DNA from: an uncultured Prevotellaceae bacterium
GTDB lineage: Bacteria > Bacteroidota > Bacteroidia > Bacteroidales > Bacteroidaceae
DNA: 64,000 bases
Assembly (NCBI GenBank): GCA_900316985.1
Contig: ONFE01000015.1
Location: 1 to 64,000 of the forward strand
Direction: 5' to 3'
In this document: piece after piece, positions 43,771 through 52,526 of the stretch
Position numbering within the stretch: the stretch's first letter is position 1
Layout: the number at the start of each line of letters is the position of its first letter
Notes under the pieces: generated by a model
Database searches by the model: none
What the model was told of the DNA's origin: nothing
What the model saw: only the letters and a program-made list of their open reading frames with translations
Program-made: the position numbers and the translations under genes

Positions 43771-43791
43771 GCTTTGTTTGTACTACCTTTG
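43761..43791 (+). promoter_or_regulatory. Promoter for FAH-family gene
   Basis: TTTG at 43761-43764, 19 bases, then TACCTTTG at 43784-43791. Confidence 0.7.
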
Positions 43792-43852
43792 CACATAATT
43801 AGCAAAGAAACAATGTTTCGCAAGTAATGATAATAACGACATAGTTCATGAT

Positions 43853-44470
43853 ATGAAGATATTCGCTATAGGTATGAACTACGCGCAGCACAATAAAGAG
43901 ATGGATGGCGCGTTATATAAACCGGAGGAACCGGTGGTGTTTCTGAAGGCCGATTCGTCGCTGCTGAAGGATAAGAAACCGTTTTTCCTGCCTGATGAAT
44001 TGGGGCGTGTGGACTATGAGACGGAACTCGTAGTGCGTATTTGTCGTTTGGGGAAGTCTATTCCCCAACGGTTTGCCCACCGCTATTATGATGCGGTGAC
44101 CTGCGGCATTGATTTTACAGCCCGCGACTTGCAACGGAAATGCAAAGAGAAGGGGCTGCCCTGGACACTCTGCAAGGGATTTGATGGGGCAGCTGCCATA
44201 GGTGAATGGGTGCCTGTGGAGAAGTTCCGTGATATTCAGGCCATTCACTTCCATCTTGACATCAACGGAAAGACCGTGCAGGAGGGATGTACGAGTGATA
44301 TGCTCTACGGGGTGGATGAACTGATTGCCTACATTTCGCGGTGGTTCACGCTGAAGACGGGAGACATTCTCTTTACGGGAACACCCATGGGCGTTGGACC
44401 AGTTCACATCAATGACCATCTTGAAGGATGGCTCGAGGAGCGCAAGGTGATGGAGTTCAACGTGAAGTGA
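43853..44470 (+). CDS. Fumarylacetoacetate hydrolase family protein
   Basis: This 205-residue protein has the FAH fold, starting MKIFAIGMNYAQHNKEM. Metal-site motifs include GRVDYETELVVRI (two acidic ligands), GIDFTARDLQ, and the late GDILFTGTPMGVGPV. Such single-domain proteins are oxaloacetate decarboxylases, acylpyruvases or 2-hydroxyhepta-diene isomerases; the substrate cannot be decided. It has its own promoter and lies 34 bases before porU, so some porU transcription may read through from it. Confidence 0.9.
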   Translation: MKIFAIGMNYAQHNKEMDGALYKPEEPVVFLKADSSLLKDKKPFFLPDELGRVDYETELVVRICRLGKSIPQRFAHRYYDAVTCGIDFTARDLQRKCKEKGLPWTLCKGFDGAAAIGEWVPVEKFRDIQAIHFHLDINGKTVQEGCTSDMLYGVDELIAYISRWFTLKTGDILFTGTPMGVGPVHINDHLEGWLEERKVMEFNVK

Positions 44471-44478
44471 TTTAAATG

Positions 44479-44583
44479 TAAAAAAGTAAAAGGGTAAAAT
44501 ATAGATGGAGAGAAAGAGGCATCTGGTAAGCTGGATGGTAAGAGGGTTTTTACTCTTTTACCTTTTTGCCTTTTTACCTTTTA
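44479..44583. repeat. Inverted word repeat spanning the porU start
   Basis: The left arm, GTAAAAAAGTAAAAGGGTAA (44479-44499), is just before the porU ATG. The right arm (44547-44578), TTTTACTCTTTTACC followed by TTTTTGCCTTTTTAC, lies within its signal-peptide codons. The arms are complementary over about 20 bases and could fold the start into a loop. Confidence 0.6.
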
Positions 44584-47500
44584 ATCTAAGTGCGCAGCAG
44601 CGGTTCTTTAACCTGACGGCAGATGAAGTCAGGATTGACTCTGTGCTGCCTGTTTTTGCTCATTCTTTCCCGCTCAGCGATAACTATGCAGACTCCACCT
44701 ATACGGTGAATATCGTCTATCCGGAATTTATTACGATGGGCGATGCCGATATCCGAAAATTCAAGAAAATTTCAAACCAAGAACCGCCTGCTATCCCCAA
44801 TATTCAGACGCAATTGGTGGTGGAGCGCAAGAAGGGTTCGTTGGAAGTATTCTTTGTGCCATTGGTGAAGCGTGACGGCAAATACCAGAAACTGGTGAGT
44901 TTTATGCTGGAGGTGGTAGCTAAGGGCAAGCATCGGGAAGCTAGGAGCAAGATGTTAGGAGCGAAAGCTAAAGTGCAGGATGTCAGCGAGCGTTATGCGG
45001 CCCATTCTGTGTTGGCTTCTGGGAAATGGGCCAAGATTCAGGTGCCTTCTACAGGTGTTTATCAATTAACTGACGAACTGATTCGTAAGGCGGGCTTTAC
45101 GGATTTGTCCAAAGTTCGGGTGTATGGTTATGGCGGTAATCTGCAGAATGAGACTCTTACGGAAGCTGATCTGGTAGAAACTGACGATCTGAAGGAGGTG
45201 ACGCTATGTTCTGTTGGCGGTCGCCGACTTTTCTATGCTAAAGGCCCTGTCAGTTGGGGGAGTCCCACGTCAACCATTCGTACACGGAATCCTTATAGCG
45301 ACTATGGCTGTTATTTTATCACGCAAGGTGATATGCAGACTGAGACTACGGACAGTGCGACATTCGTTGGTTCGTTTTATCCTGCGGCTGATGATTATCA
45401 TTCGCTTCATGAGGTGGATGAATTTGCCTGGTTTGAAGGCGGGCGCAATCTCTTTCAGAATGATCCCATCAACAACGGCAGTTCAAAAACCTATACCATT
45501 CCCACCAGCGGAAAGGATGGAAGCGCCAGGATTACGGTCTGTCTGACGGCAGGTGTCACATCTACTGCACAGGTTTCCATCAATGATAATCCTGTGGAAA
45601 ATTTCTCACTGAATATTTCAAGTAGTTATGAGCACGGAACTTCCAGCGTGCGTACCTTTACCATAGATAACGCAAAGGCAGAGAATACAGTGACCATTAC
45701 CACGACTAGTGGTGGTCCGGTGCGTCTTGACTATATCTCTTCCCAGTTTGCCACACCTTTCCCTGCCGTTAAACTTTCATCAGCCAATATTCCCGTTCCA
45801 GAGTTTGTTTACAACATTACCAATCAGGATCATCACGCAGATGAGGCTGTAGATATGGTCATCATCATACCTACTTCACAGAAGTTGAAGGCACAGGCCG
45901 AACGTTTGAAGGCATTCCATCAGCAGCATGATGCCTTGAGTGTACGAATTGTTCCTGCTGACGAACTGTTCAACGAGTTTTCTAGTGGCACGCCCGACGC
46001 CAATGCTTACCGGAGGTATCTCAAGATGCTCTATGACAGGGCAGGGGATAATCCTTCTCTGATGCCTAAATATCTCTTGCTCTTTGGTGATTGCGCCTGG
46101 GATAACCGTATGAATTCATCGGCTTGGACCAACTTCAGTATCGATGATTTCCTGCTCTGCTATGAAAGCGAAAACTCTTTCAGCAGTACCGATTGCTATG
46201 TGAACGACGGATTCTTCTGCAGCTTAGATGACGGAGAAGGTGGCAACCCGGCTGGCAGTGACAAGCACGATATCGCAGTTGGGCGTTTCCCCGTCCGTAC
46301 GGCTGAGGAGGCTAAGGTCTTGGTTGACAAGACCATTGCTTATGCAGAGAACAAGAATGCCGGTTCGTGGCAGAACGTGGTAATGTTTATGGGTGATGAC
46401 GGTAATAACAACCTTCACATGAGGGATGCCAACGAGGCTGCTGTGATGGTGGAGAGACTGAATCCCGGACTTGTCGTGAAACGGGTGATGTGGGATGCCT
46501 TTGCGGAAGTGGTAACTTCTACGGGTAATACTTATCCTGAAGCTACTTCGATAATCAAACGGCAGCAGGCCAATGGCGCACTGGTGATGGACTATTGCGG
46601 TCATGGAGCCCAGGGACAGATTTCTCATGAGGGCGTACTTCATCTGAGTGACTTCAAGAGTTTCACCAACACTAATCTGCCGCTTTGGATTACAGCATCC
46701 TGTGACATTGCTCCCTTTGACTCGCAGACTGAGAATATCGGTGAGCAGGCCGTGCTCAATCCTAAGGGTGGAGCCATTGCTTTCTATGGAACGACTCGTA
46801 CCGTCTATACCGATCGCAACAAACGTATCAACAAAGCCTTCCTAAGGGCATTGTTTACCCGAGTGAACGACAACTACGTTTCTCTGGGTGAAGCCCAGCG
46901 GATAGCTAAGAACTCGCTGCTTTCCGATGGCGCTGACGGTTCTGACCTGACGGTCAACAAGTTGCAGTATTCCCTGCTGGGTGATCCTGCCTTGAAACTT
47001 AATATTCCTACGTTGAAAGCCGTCATCGATACGATTAACGGGAAGGCTGTAGGAGATTCCAAAGATATTCAGTTGAAAGCGCTTTCCGTAGCAAACGTAA
47101 AAGGCCATATTGAGAAAGACGGAGTGAAGGCAACGGACTTCAATGGCAAGATAACAGCTACGGTGCGTGATGCAGAGGAATTGATTACGTGTAAGCTGAA
47201 TGCCTCGGCCGATGCAGATGAGGCCTATGCCTATTATGACCGTACGAAGACGCTTTTCAACGGAACAGACAGCGTGAAAGGTGGCAATTTCAGTTTCTCA
47301 TTTGCTGTGACGAAAGATATCAGCTATTCTGATGGGGAGGGAATGGTTAACGTCTATGCTGTGGATGCCACCAATAATGTGATGGCCAACGGCTACTCCA
47401 CCGATTTCATCGTTGGAGGAACGGAAGATGTGGCCAACGATGAAATCGGTCCCCGTGTTTATTGCTATCTGAATAGTCCGTCGTTTGTGAATGGCGGCAA

Positions 47501-48098
47501 TGTGAATAGTACTCCCTATTTCGTGGCTCAGGTTAGTGACGAAGACGGTATCAATACCACAGGCACAGGAATTGGTCACGACTTGGAACTTATTATTGAC
47601 GGGGATATGTCGAAAACGTACGTGCTGAATGATTACTTTGCTTACGATTTTGGTACATTCACCAGCGGCGAGACGCATTACAGCATACCGGCGTTGAGTC
47701 CTGGACAACACACACTGAAGTTCAGAGCCTGGGACGTGAAGAACAATTCCACGACGGCCACACTTTCATTTAACGTGGTGGAAGGTCTCCAACCCAACTT
47801 CTTCAATGTGGGACTTTCGAAAAATCCTGCCTCCCAAAGCACCACCTTTATTATTAATCACGACCGTGCTGGCAGTAATCTCGATGTTGAGATTGATATC
47901 TTTGATCTGAGCGGGCGTCTGCTTTGGAATTATACGGAGAGCGGTGTGTCTACGGGTAACACCTACACCGTTGATTGGGATCTCTGTGTGGATGGTGGCC
48001 GTCGGCTTCAGACGGGTGTCTATCTCTACCGTGTACGTATCAGCAGTGAAGGCAGTAGTCAGGCTTCGCAGGCCAAGAAACTCATCGTGATGCAATAA
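44505..48098 (+). CDS. porU: Type IX secretion sortase PorU (peptidase C25)
   Basis: PorU is the surface peptidase that removes the C-terminal signal of type IX cargo and attaches the protein to lipopolysaccharide. It has 1197 residues with a signal peptide (FLLFYLFAFLPFNLSAQ). A beta-rich N-terminal domain is followed by a gingipain-like C25 peptidase domain from about residue 445. Catalytic His700 lies in YCGHGAQG and Cys733 in TASCDIAP. The C-terminus is a type IX-like sorting domain (VEIDIFDLSGRLLWN, GVYLYRVRI). porV follows directly, as in many Bacteroidetes. The hydrophobic core of the signal peptide is encoded by TTTTTACC-type word repeats. Confidence 0.95.
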   Translation: MERKRHLVSWMVRGFLLFYLFAFLPFNLSAQQRFFNLTADEVRIDSVLPVFAHSFPLSDNYADSTYTVNIVYPEFITMGDADIRKFKKISNQEPPAIPNIQTQLVVERKKGSLEVFFVPLVKRDGKYQKLVSFMLEVVAKGKHREARSKMLGAKAKVQDVSERYAAHSVLASGKWAKIQVPSTGVYQLTDELIRKAGFTDLSKVRVYGYGGNLQNETLTEADLVETDDLKEVTLCSVGGRRLFYAKGPVSWGSPTSTIRTRNPYSDYGCYFITQGDMQTETTDSATFVGSFYPAADDYHSLHEVDEFAWFEGGRNLFQNDPINNGSSKTYTIPTSGKDGSARITVCLTAGVTSTAQVSINDNPVENFSLNISSSYEHGTSSVRTFTIDNAKAENTVTITTTSGGPVRLDYISSQFATPFPAVKLSSANIPVPEFVYNITNQDHHADEAVDMVIIIPTSQKLKAQAERLKAFHQQHDALSVRIVPADELFNEFSSGTPDANAYRRYLKMLYDRAGDNPSLMPKYLLLFGDCAWDNRMNSSAWTNFSIDDFLLCYESENSFSSTDCYVNDGFFCSLDDGEGGNPAGSDKHDIAVGRFPVRTAEEAKVLVDKTIAYAENKNAGSWQNVVMFMGDDGNNNLHMRDANEAAVMVERLNPGLVVKRVMWDAFAEVVTSTGNTYPEATSIIKRQQANGALVMDYCGHGAQGQISHEGVLHLSDFKSFTNTNLPLWITASCDIAPFDSQTENIGEQAVLNPKGGAIAFYGTTRTVYTDRNKRINKAFLRALFTRVNDNYVSLGEAQRIAKNSLLSDGADGSDLTVNKLQYSLLGDPALKLNIPTLKAVIDTINGKAVGDSKDIQLKALSVANVKGHIEKDGVKATDFNGKITATVRDAEELITCKLNASADADEAYAYYDRTKTLFNGTDSVKGGNFSFSFAVTKDISYSDGEGMVNVYAVDATNNVMANGYSTDFIVGGTEDVANDEIGPRVYCYLNSPSFVNGGNVNSTPYFVAQVSDEDGINTTGTGIGHDLELIIDGDMSKTYVLNDYFAYDFGTFTSGETHYSIPALSPGQHTLKFRAWDVKNNSTTATLSFNVVEGLQPNFFNVGLSKNPASQSTTFIINHDRAGSNLDVEIDIFDLSGRLLWNYTESGVSTGNTYTVDWDLCVDGGRRLQTGVYLYRVRISSEGSSQASQAKKLIVMQ

Positions 48099-48143
48099 AT
48101 CGCCAATAAATCAGTTATTTAATAGCAACATTAATTGATAATA

Positions 48144-49301
48144 ATGAAATATAGTTTGAAAATAACACTTGTCGTGCTCCTGTTGATTTGTGCGCTTACG
48201 GCCAAGTCACAAGACAAGCGCGATATGTTCAATCCCGTGCATACAGCCTTGGTTTCGCAGACCATTGCCCCTGATGCCCGTTCTGCCGGTCTTGGTGATG
48301 TTGGTGCTGCAACCGATCCTGATGTGAACTCTCAATATTGGAATCCCGCCAAGTATCCATTCTGTATCAGCCGTGCTGGTGTGGCAGTCAACTACACGCC
48401 TTGGTTGCGTCAACTGGTTAATGATATGTATCTGGCTAATGTTGCGGGTTATTACCGTATTGGCGAATACAGTGCCGTTTCTGCTTCTATTGATTATTTC
48501 TCGTTAGGTGAGGTATATACCAGTGAAGATGAGGGCGCTATGACGATTAAGCCTTATGAGATGTCGTTCGATGTCGCCTACTCACTGATGCTGAGTGAGA
48601 AGTTCTCGCTATCTGCCGGTGTGCGTTTCCTGTTGTCTGATATGTCTTACAGTACCACGGAGGAGCGTTCTGCCTCTTCGGCCTTTGCTGCCGATCTCGG
48701 TATGTATTATCACACCTATCCTAATATAGGCAGCCGCGAGTGTCAGTTGGGCTTGGGTCTCTACATCCGAAACATCGGTTCGAAGATTACTTTTGGGGGC
48801 AGCAACTACAGTGAGTTTATCCCCACCAATATGCGTGTGGGTGCTTCGTTGATGTTTCCTATCGATGAATACAACAAGGTGACCATTGCCGCCGATGCCA
48901 ACAAACTGCTTGTGCCCACCTATCCTGTCGATGAGAACGGCGAATACAGTGAGGCTTATGCCATCGAGCACTATTATAATGTGGGAAGTATCTCGGGCAT
49001 GTTCAAGAGTTTCAGTGATGCTCCTAACGGTTTCAAGGAGGAACTGGAAGAGATTCAGTGGAGTGCAGGTGCCGAATACACTTACAACGACCGTTTCACC
49101 ATTCGTGCCGGATATCACCACGAAAGTGAGAACAAGGGTAACCGTAAGTACTTCACGGTAGGTGCGGGTTTCCGAATGAACGTCTTCTCGTTGGATGCCG
49201 GTTATGTGATAGCCACGGCCAAGAGTAATCCGCTCGACCAGACGCTCCGTTTCACGATGACCTTTGATATGGACGGAATCAAGGATTTGTTTAAGAGATA
49301 A
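48144..49301 (+). CDS. porV: Type IX secretion outer-membrane protein PorV
   Basis: PorV is an outer-membrane barrel of the FadL type that shuttles cargo from the translocon to PorU. It starts MKYSLKITLVVLLLICALTAKSQ, with the ATG at 48144 chosen over an in-frame TTG at 48135. The conserved motif FLLSD and the N-terminal PDARSAGLGDVGAATDPD are typical of PorV/LptO. Length is about 385 residues. It follows porU by 45 bases and precedes ispF by five bases, so the three probably share a transcript. Confidence 0.93.
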   Translation: MKYSLKITLVVLLLICALTAKSQDKRDMFNPVHTALVSQTIAPDARSAGLGDVGAATDPDVNSQYWNPAKYPFCISRAGVAVNYTPWLRQLVNDMYLANVAGYYRIGEYSAVSASIDYFSLGEVYTSEDEGAMTIKPYEMSFDVAYSLMLSEKFSLSAGVRFLLSDMSYSTTEERSASSAFAADLGMYYHTYPNIGSRECQLGLGLYIRNIGSKITFGGSNYSEFIPTNMRVGASLMFPIDEYNKVTIAADANKLLVPTYPVDENGEYSEAYAIEHYYNVGSISGMFKSFSDAPNGFKEELEEIQWSAGAEYTYNDRFTIRAGYHHESENKGNRKYFTVGAGFRMNVFSLDAGYVIATAKSNPLDQTLRFTMTFDMDGIKDLFKR

Positions 49302-49306
49302 CCCAA

Positions 49307-49786
49307 ATGACTATTCGTGTTGGTTTTGGTTACGACGTTCATCGCCTTGTTCCTGGCCGCGACTTGTGGTTGGGCGGCATAAAGATTGAGCATACATTAG
49401 GCTTGCTGGGCCATTCCGATGCCGACGTGCTTATTCATGCTATCTGCGATGCTTTGCTTGGAGCTGCCAATATGCGTGATATCGGCTACCATTGGCCCGA
49501 TACTTCTGAGGATACCCTGAATATGGACAGCAAGATTATCCTGAAGCGTACGATGGAACTCATTGCCTCGAAGGGTTATCGCTTTGGTAACCTCGACGCC
49601 ACCGTGTGTGCAGAGCGCCCGAAAATCAATCCCCACGTTCCTGCCATCAAGAAATGTCTGGCAGACATCATGCAGACCGACGAGGATAATATCTCTATCA
49701 AAGCCACCACTACAGAGAAGCTCGGCTTCACCGGTCGTGAAGAAGGCATGAGTGCCTTTGCTACCGTGCTGATAGAAAAAGATTGA
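49307..49786 (+). CDS. ispF: 2-C-methyl-D-erythritol 2,4-cyclodiphosphate synthase
   Basis: IspF is the fifth enzyme of the MEP isoprenoid pathway. It has 159 residues with the metal-binding motif GYDVHRLVPG, the LLGHSDADVLIHAICDALLG segment, and the C-terminal KATTTEKLGFTGREEG. Zinc ligands Asp and His of the DVH motif are present. It follows porV closely. ispD is at 58.6 kb and dxr at 13.6 kb, so the pathway genes are dispersed. No plus-strand terminator is evident; the transcript meets a convergent short RNA gene. Confidence 0.96.
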   Translation: MTIRVGFGYDVHRLVPGRDLWLGGIKIEHTLGLLGHSDADVLIHAICDALLGAANMRDIGYHWPDTSEDTLNMDSKIILKRTMELIASKGYRFGNLDATVCAERPKINPHVPAIKKCLADIMQTDEDNISIKATTTEKLGFTGREEGMSAFATVLIEKD

Positions 49787-49813
49787 TTTCTTTCCCGTAG
49801 ATTTTAAAAGGAT

Positions 49814-50010
49814 ATAAAAAACACGCTACAACTCATCAACGAGCTGCAGCGTATCAACTATGTTTAACTAAAAATCCTTTTCTGAATCAAATGGTAGTCT
49901 CGCGACTTCCATTGTCATCCGTTTCAACAATCATGAAAACTTACCTTAAATCTAATAACTAAAAACCTAAATCTATTACTACTAACCTAAACAATCTATT
50001 AACCTTTTGA
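49814..50010 (-). ncRNA. Candidate independent small transcript
   Basis: A full minus-strand promoter (TTG-N20-TACCTTTG at 50016-50046) is followed by about 195 bases. A hairpin with ACGCT/AGCGT outer stem (49823-49852) and a six-T run on the minus strand (49816-49821) ends it. The interval is AT-rich and encodes at most a 15-residue peptide. It is convergent with ispF and not upstream of any gene on its strand, so it is not a leader. It could be a regulatory RNA, a peptide-coding mRNA, or both. Confidence 0.6.
49887..49934 (-). CDS. Possible 15-residue peptide in the small transcript
   Basis: ATG to TGA encodes MIVETDDNGSRETTI. The peptide is acidic and polar and lies inside the small transcript between its promoter and terminator, about 75 bases from the predicted start. 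A weak TAAGGTAAG lies before the ATG. Without conservation data this is only a candidate; chance frames of 15 codons are common. Confidence 0.3.
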   Translation of the reverse strand: MIVETDDNGSRETTI

Positions 50011-50015
50011 CGATG

Positions 50016-50046
50016 CAAAGGTACTACATTTTTCCATACCAGTCAA
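50016..50046 (-). promoter_or_regulatory. Promoter for the small transcript
   Basis: On the minus strand TTG (50046-50044), 20 bases, then TACCTTTG (50023-50016). Confidence 0.7.
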
Positions 50047-50185
50047 TACTTTTAGCCTCGTTTTTGCAGAAAATATGCACTTTCTTGACGTAAATCAAGT
50101 CGTTGTGTGCGAACACAAGTGTTATTTAACACATATTTATAAATAAATATCATTCTCATTCTAATACAAAGTTCTGTATCTAAAG

Positions 50186-51064
50186 TTAGAAATAGACGCC
50201 AAAGGAAACCGACTGGAATTTCGGGCCATACGCTGTGTCAAGCACATTGCAGGGACTATATTTTGCATAGAAACCGAAATGCTTCATCTGCAGCCTCAGC
50301 ATAAGGTCCACCGTGACAGGATTCCGGTGCAGTCCCTTCGTGAAATCCTTCTGATCTTCCCCATTGATACTATAACGGGTCTTGATGCTGCTATAGACGT
50401 TGAAGTTCAGCACCGGTCCCACTTCAAAGCCTCTGAACAGCCCTTTCTTGTATGGGTAATAGCTATAAGTAAACGGAACGGTCAGACTAAGCACCTTGAT
50501 GCGCGAGAAGTCCGGATTGCTGCCCTGCGGATAGGGCGTCACTACAATCTGACCGTCGGGTTGCTCCACAAAACGGTGCTGGCCGGTCATGCGGTAATTA
50601 CGCCAGTCGAGTCCAAACCCCGTGTTGAAATAATGGTCTCGTTCCTTCCATGGTCGTACTCTAATACGGGCGACATCCCACATGAACTCCCATGAGGGAC
50701 CTACGGGAATACTCACTTGGTCGGCAGTCCCCACGGCAGTAGTGAAGCCCACGCCTAAACTTGCGATGAGCGAAAACTCCATGGTGCCACGCTTCTCGCC
50801 GTCCTTTTTCTTTGCGAAAGGCATCAAGTCCCACAAACTTTTATTATAAGTCTCGGTGCTCACATAGTTGCTGTCTATCAGTTGGATGGTGTTCTGGTAG
50901 TCAAAATGGTTGTCACCCTCCTTGCCCTTCACCCGAATAGACTGCAGTGAGTCGCTGGTGATGATGGTCACACGCTGTGGCTTCTCGATAATCAGGGTGT
51001 CGTTTTCTGCGGCAAAGGCAGCGGTTGCCGCCAGCATCATTGCTACAAATAGAATTCTCTTCAT
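50186..51064 (-). CDS. Outer-membrane beta-barrel protein
   Basis: This 292-residue protein has a signal peptide (MKRILFVAMMLAATAAFA). An unstructured region to about residue 95 is followed by alternating amphipathic strands ending in an aromatic residue (SVSFGVYF), the usual barrel C-terminus. Strands include IASLGVGFTTAVG and VLSLTVPFTYSYYPYKKG. It resembles PorT-like barrels but carries no clear specific motif. It is the last gene of the sigma/anti-sigma operon, 10 bases from the previous one, and may be an output or sensor of that system. Confidence 0.8.
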   Translation of the reverse strand: MKRILFVAMMLAATAAFAAENDTLIIEKPQRVTIITSDSLQSIRVKGKEGDNHFDYQNTIQLIDSNYVSTETYNKSLWDLMPFAKKKDGEKRGTMEFSLIASLGVGFTTAVGTADQVSIPVGPSWEFMWDVARIRVRPWKERDHYFNTGFGLDWRNYRMTGQHRFVEQPDGQIVVTPYPQGSNPDFSRIKVLSLTVPFTYSYYPYKKGLFRGFEVGPVLNFNVYSSIKTRYSINGEDQKDFTKGLHRNPVTVDLMLRLQMKHFGFYAKYSPCNVLDTAYGPKFQSVSFGVYF

Positions 51065-51073
51065 AAAACAATC

Positions 51074-51523
51074 TTATTTATTATTAAACATTTTCTTCAG
51101 TTCTGTAATGGTTTTCACCGTGCTCTCGATATAGATGACGGTGACCACCCACTGTTTGCCCTCGGCTTCCGCCTTCTGGCAGATATAGCAGTAGGTATTT
51201 CCCTTGGCGGCCAGCTGCACCATGAGCGTGGAGGAACGTCCGTGACGCTCGTCGCCTATGCATTCCGTTGTCTTGTACGACGTCATGTCGCGATGCACGG
51301 CAGCATTAATCTTCTCCAGTTCCTCTTTGCTTACCTTGCATTTCACGCTGCGGAACAGGCTCATCTTATAGTCTGTCAGCATTCGGCCTCTCACACGCGT
51401 CTCCACCATCCGTTCCCTGGGAATGATGTTTCCGCAGAACAGTTCGTTGACGGCCAGTCCCTGCTGGGCGGCCAAGGGTCCTGCCAAGAGGAGAAAGAGG
51501 AGTGTCGTCAGTAGTTGTTTCAT
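51074..51523 (-). CDS. Exported protein (DUF6108-like)
   Basis: This small 149-residue secreted protein has a signal peptide (MKQLLTTLLFLLLAGPLAAQQ). The mature part includes GRMLTDYKMSLFRSVKCKV, a CYICQKAE pair of Cys residues, and a C-terminal VVTVIYIESTVKTITELKKMF stretch. I recall this pattern from a Bacteroidetes family (DUF6108) but am not certain. A clear AAAGGAG ribosome-binding site precedes the ATG. It lies between the anti-sigma factor gene and the barrel gene and probably belongs to their operon. Function is unknown. Confidence 0.75.
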   Translation of the reverse strand: MKQLLTTLLFLLLAGPLAAQQGLAVNELFCGNIIPRERMVETRVRGRMLTDYKMSLFRSVKCKVSKEELEKINAAVHRDMTSYKTTECIGDERHGRSSTLMVQLAAKGNTYCYICQKAEAEGKQWVVTVIYIESTVKTITELKKMFNNK

Positions 51524-51541
51524 ATCTTTGTCTCCTTTATG

Positions 51542-51952
51542 TTATTCCGAAAAAAAGTCACGCATCTGCTCATCCACGGTAGAGATGTCGCCCATCTCGC
51601 TGAGAGTCGACTGCATCTGCTGCATCACGATGGTCTTGTCAGTGCATTTCTCACCATATATATATGCCACGCACTCATCATTGCTTTGCTTGGCAAGAAG
51701 TATGGTGCCTATGGCAAACAACACCAACACAGATGCTGCAATACCAATTGCCTGCCTCCAGTTGCGACGGGAATTCTTCTGCTGGGGCAGACAGATGCTA
51801 TCGAAACCTGCAAACAATTCCCTGTATTGCATCAGGTCTTCTGGCACGTCACCTTCGCGGAACAGTCTGTAGAGTTCCTGTTCCTCGGCAAGCGATGTCT
51901 CACCATCGAAGAATCGCTCGGTCAGTGTTCTTATTCTCAAGTCATTTCTCAT
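51542..51952 (-). CDS. Anti-sigma factor-like membrane protein
   Basis: This 136-residue protein has a cytoplasmic N-terminal helical part (RIRTLTERFFDGETSLAEEQELYRLF), similar to the sigma-binding region of Bacteroidetes anti-sigma proteins. One membrane span follows at about 71-86 (AIGIAASVLVLFAIGTILL), then a short periplasmic tail. The start overlaps the sigma gene stop (ATGA). It likely tethers the ECF sigma factor at the membrane. It lacks the large FecR domain, so its signal input is unknown. Regulated proteolysis by a protease such as RseP is possible. Confidence 0.8.
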   Translation of the reverse strand: MRNDLRIRTLTERFFDGETSLAEEQELYRLFREGDVPEDLMQYRELFAGFDSICLPQQKNSRRNWRQAIGIAASVLVLFAIGTILLAKQSNDECVAYIYGEKCTDKTIVMQQMQSTLSEMGDISTVDEQMRDFFSE

Positions 51953-52413
51953 ATCCTTTTAAATTTATCTCTTACAGCCTGTCGGGCCCGGCTCAGCGCC
52001 TTCCTTACGGCCACCTCCGTTGAACCCGTCAGTTCGGCAATCTCCTTAAATTCCATCCCTTCCATATGGCGCAGCCTGAGAATGGTCTGCTGCAAGTCGG
52101 GCAGGGTTTCTATCACCTTCATCATCCGCTCTATGCGTTCCCGCAGTGCCTCGTCCTCTTCCTGGAAAACTGCCATGGAAAGTTCTGCGGCGGGCTTCTT
52201 ACGTCTGACGATATCAATGCAACGGTTGCGTGTGAGCACCCTGGCCAATGGCTCGATGGGCATCCTGAGCTGGTCGCGCATTTGCCAAAGCCGCAGCAAT
52301 ACGTCCTGCACCACGTCCTCGGCCTCGTCGGAATCCCGCAGTATTCCGAAGGCTAACCTGACGAGTGTCGTTCGCATGCGCTGTGCCTCTTGCCTGAACG
52401 TTTCCGTTGTCAT
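51949..52413 (-). CDS. ECF-type RNA polymerase sigma factor
   Basis: This 154-residue sigma-70 family member has region 2 at about residues 10-75 (FGILRDSDEAEDVVQDVLLRLW) and region 4 at about 95-150 (LRHMEGMEFKEIAELTGSTEVAVRKALSRARQ). It redirects RNA polymerase to extracytoplasmic-response promoters. Its stop overlaps the anti-sigma start. It is divergent from a glycosyltransferase gene, and a TAAATTTG element lies in the shared gap. The operon sigma, anti-sigma, DUF6108-like and barrel suggests an envelope-stress or surface-sensing circuit. Confidence 0.92.
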   Translation of the reverse strand: MTTETFRQEAQRMRTTLVRLAFGILRDSDEAEDVVQDVLLRLWQMRDQLRMPIEPLARVLTRNRCIDIVRRKKPAAELSMAVFQEEDEALRERIERMMKVIETLPDLQQTILRLRHMEGMEFKEIAELTGSTEVAVRKALSRARQAVRDKFKRI

Positions 52414-52462
52414 TTTTCTTTTTTCTCTGCTTATAATACGCCGGTGAGTTCTTTTTGTGACA

Positions 52463-52470
52463 CAAATTTA
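52463..52470 (-). promoter_or_regulatory. -7 element for sigma factor operon
   Basis: TAAATTTG on the minus strand, 49 bases before the sigma ATG. The -33 element is not clear. Confidence 0.5.
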
Positions 52471-52514
52471 AGCAAAAATGTTTCTATTCTCTTCGCCAAA
52501 TCGTTTTTTTACAC

Positions 52515-52522
52515 TACTTTTG
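52515..52522 (+). promoter_or_regulatory. -7 element for GT4 gene
   Basis: TACTTTTG ends only four bases before the ATG, implying a nearly leaderless mRNA. Confidence 0.5.
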
Positions 52523-52526
52523 CATT

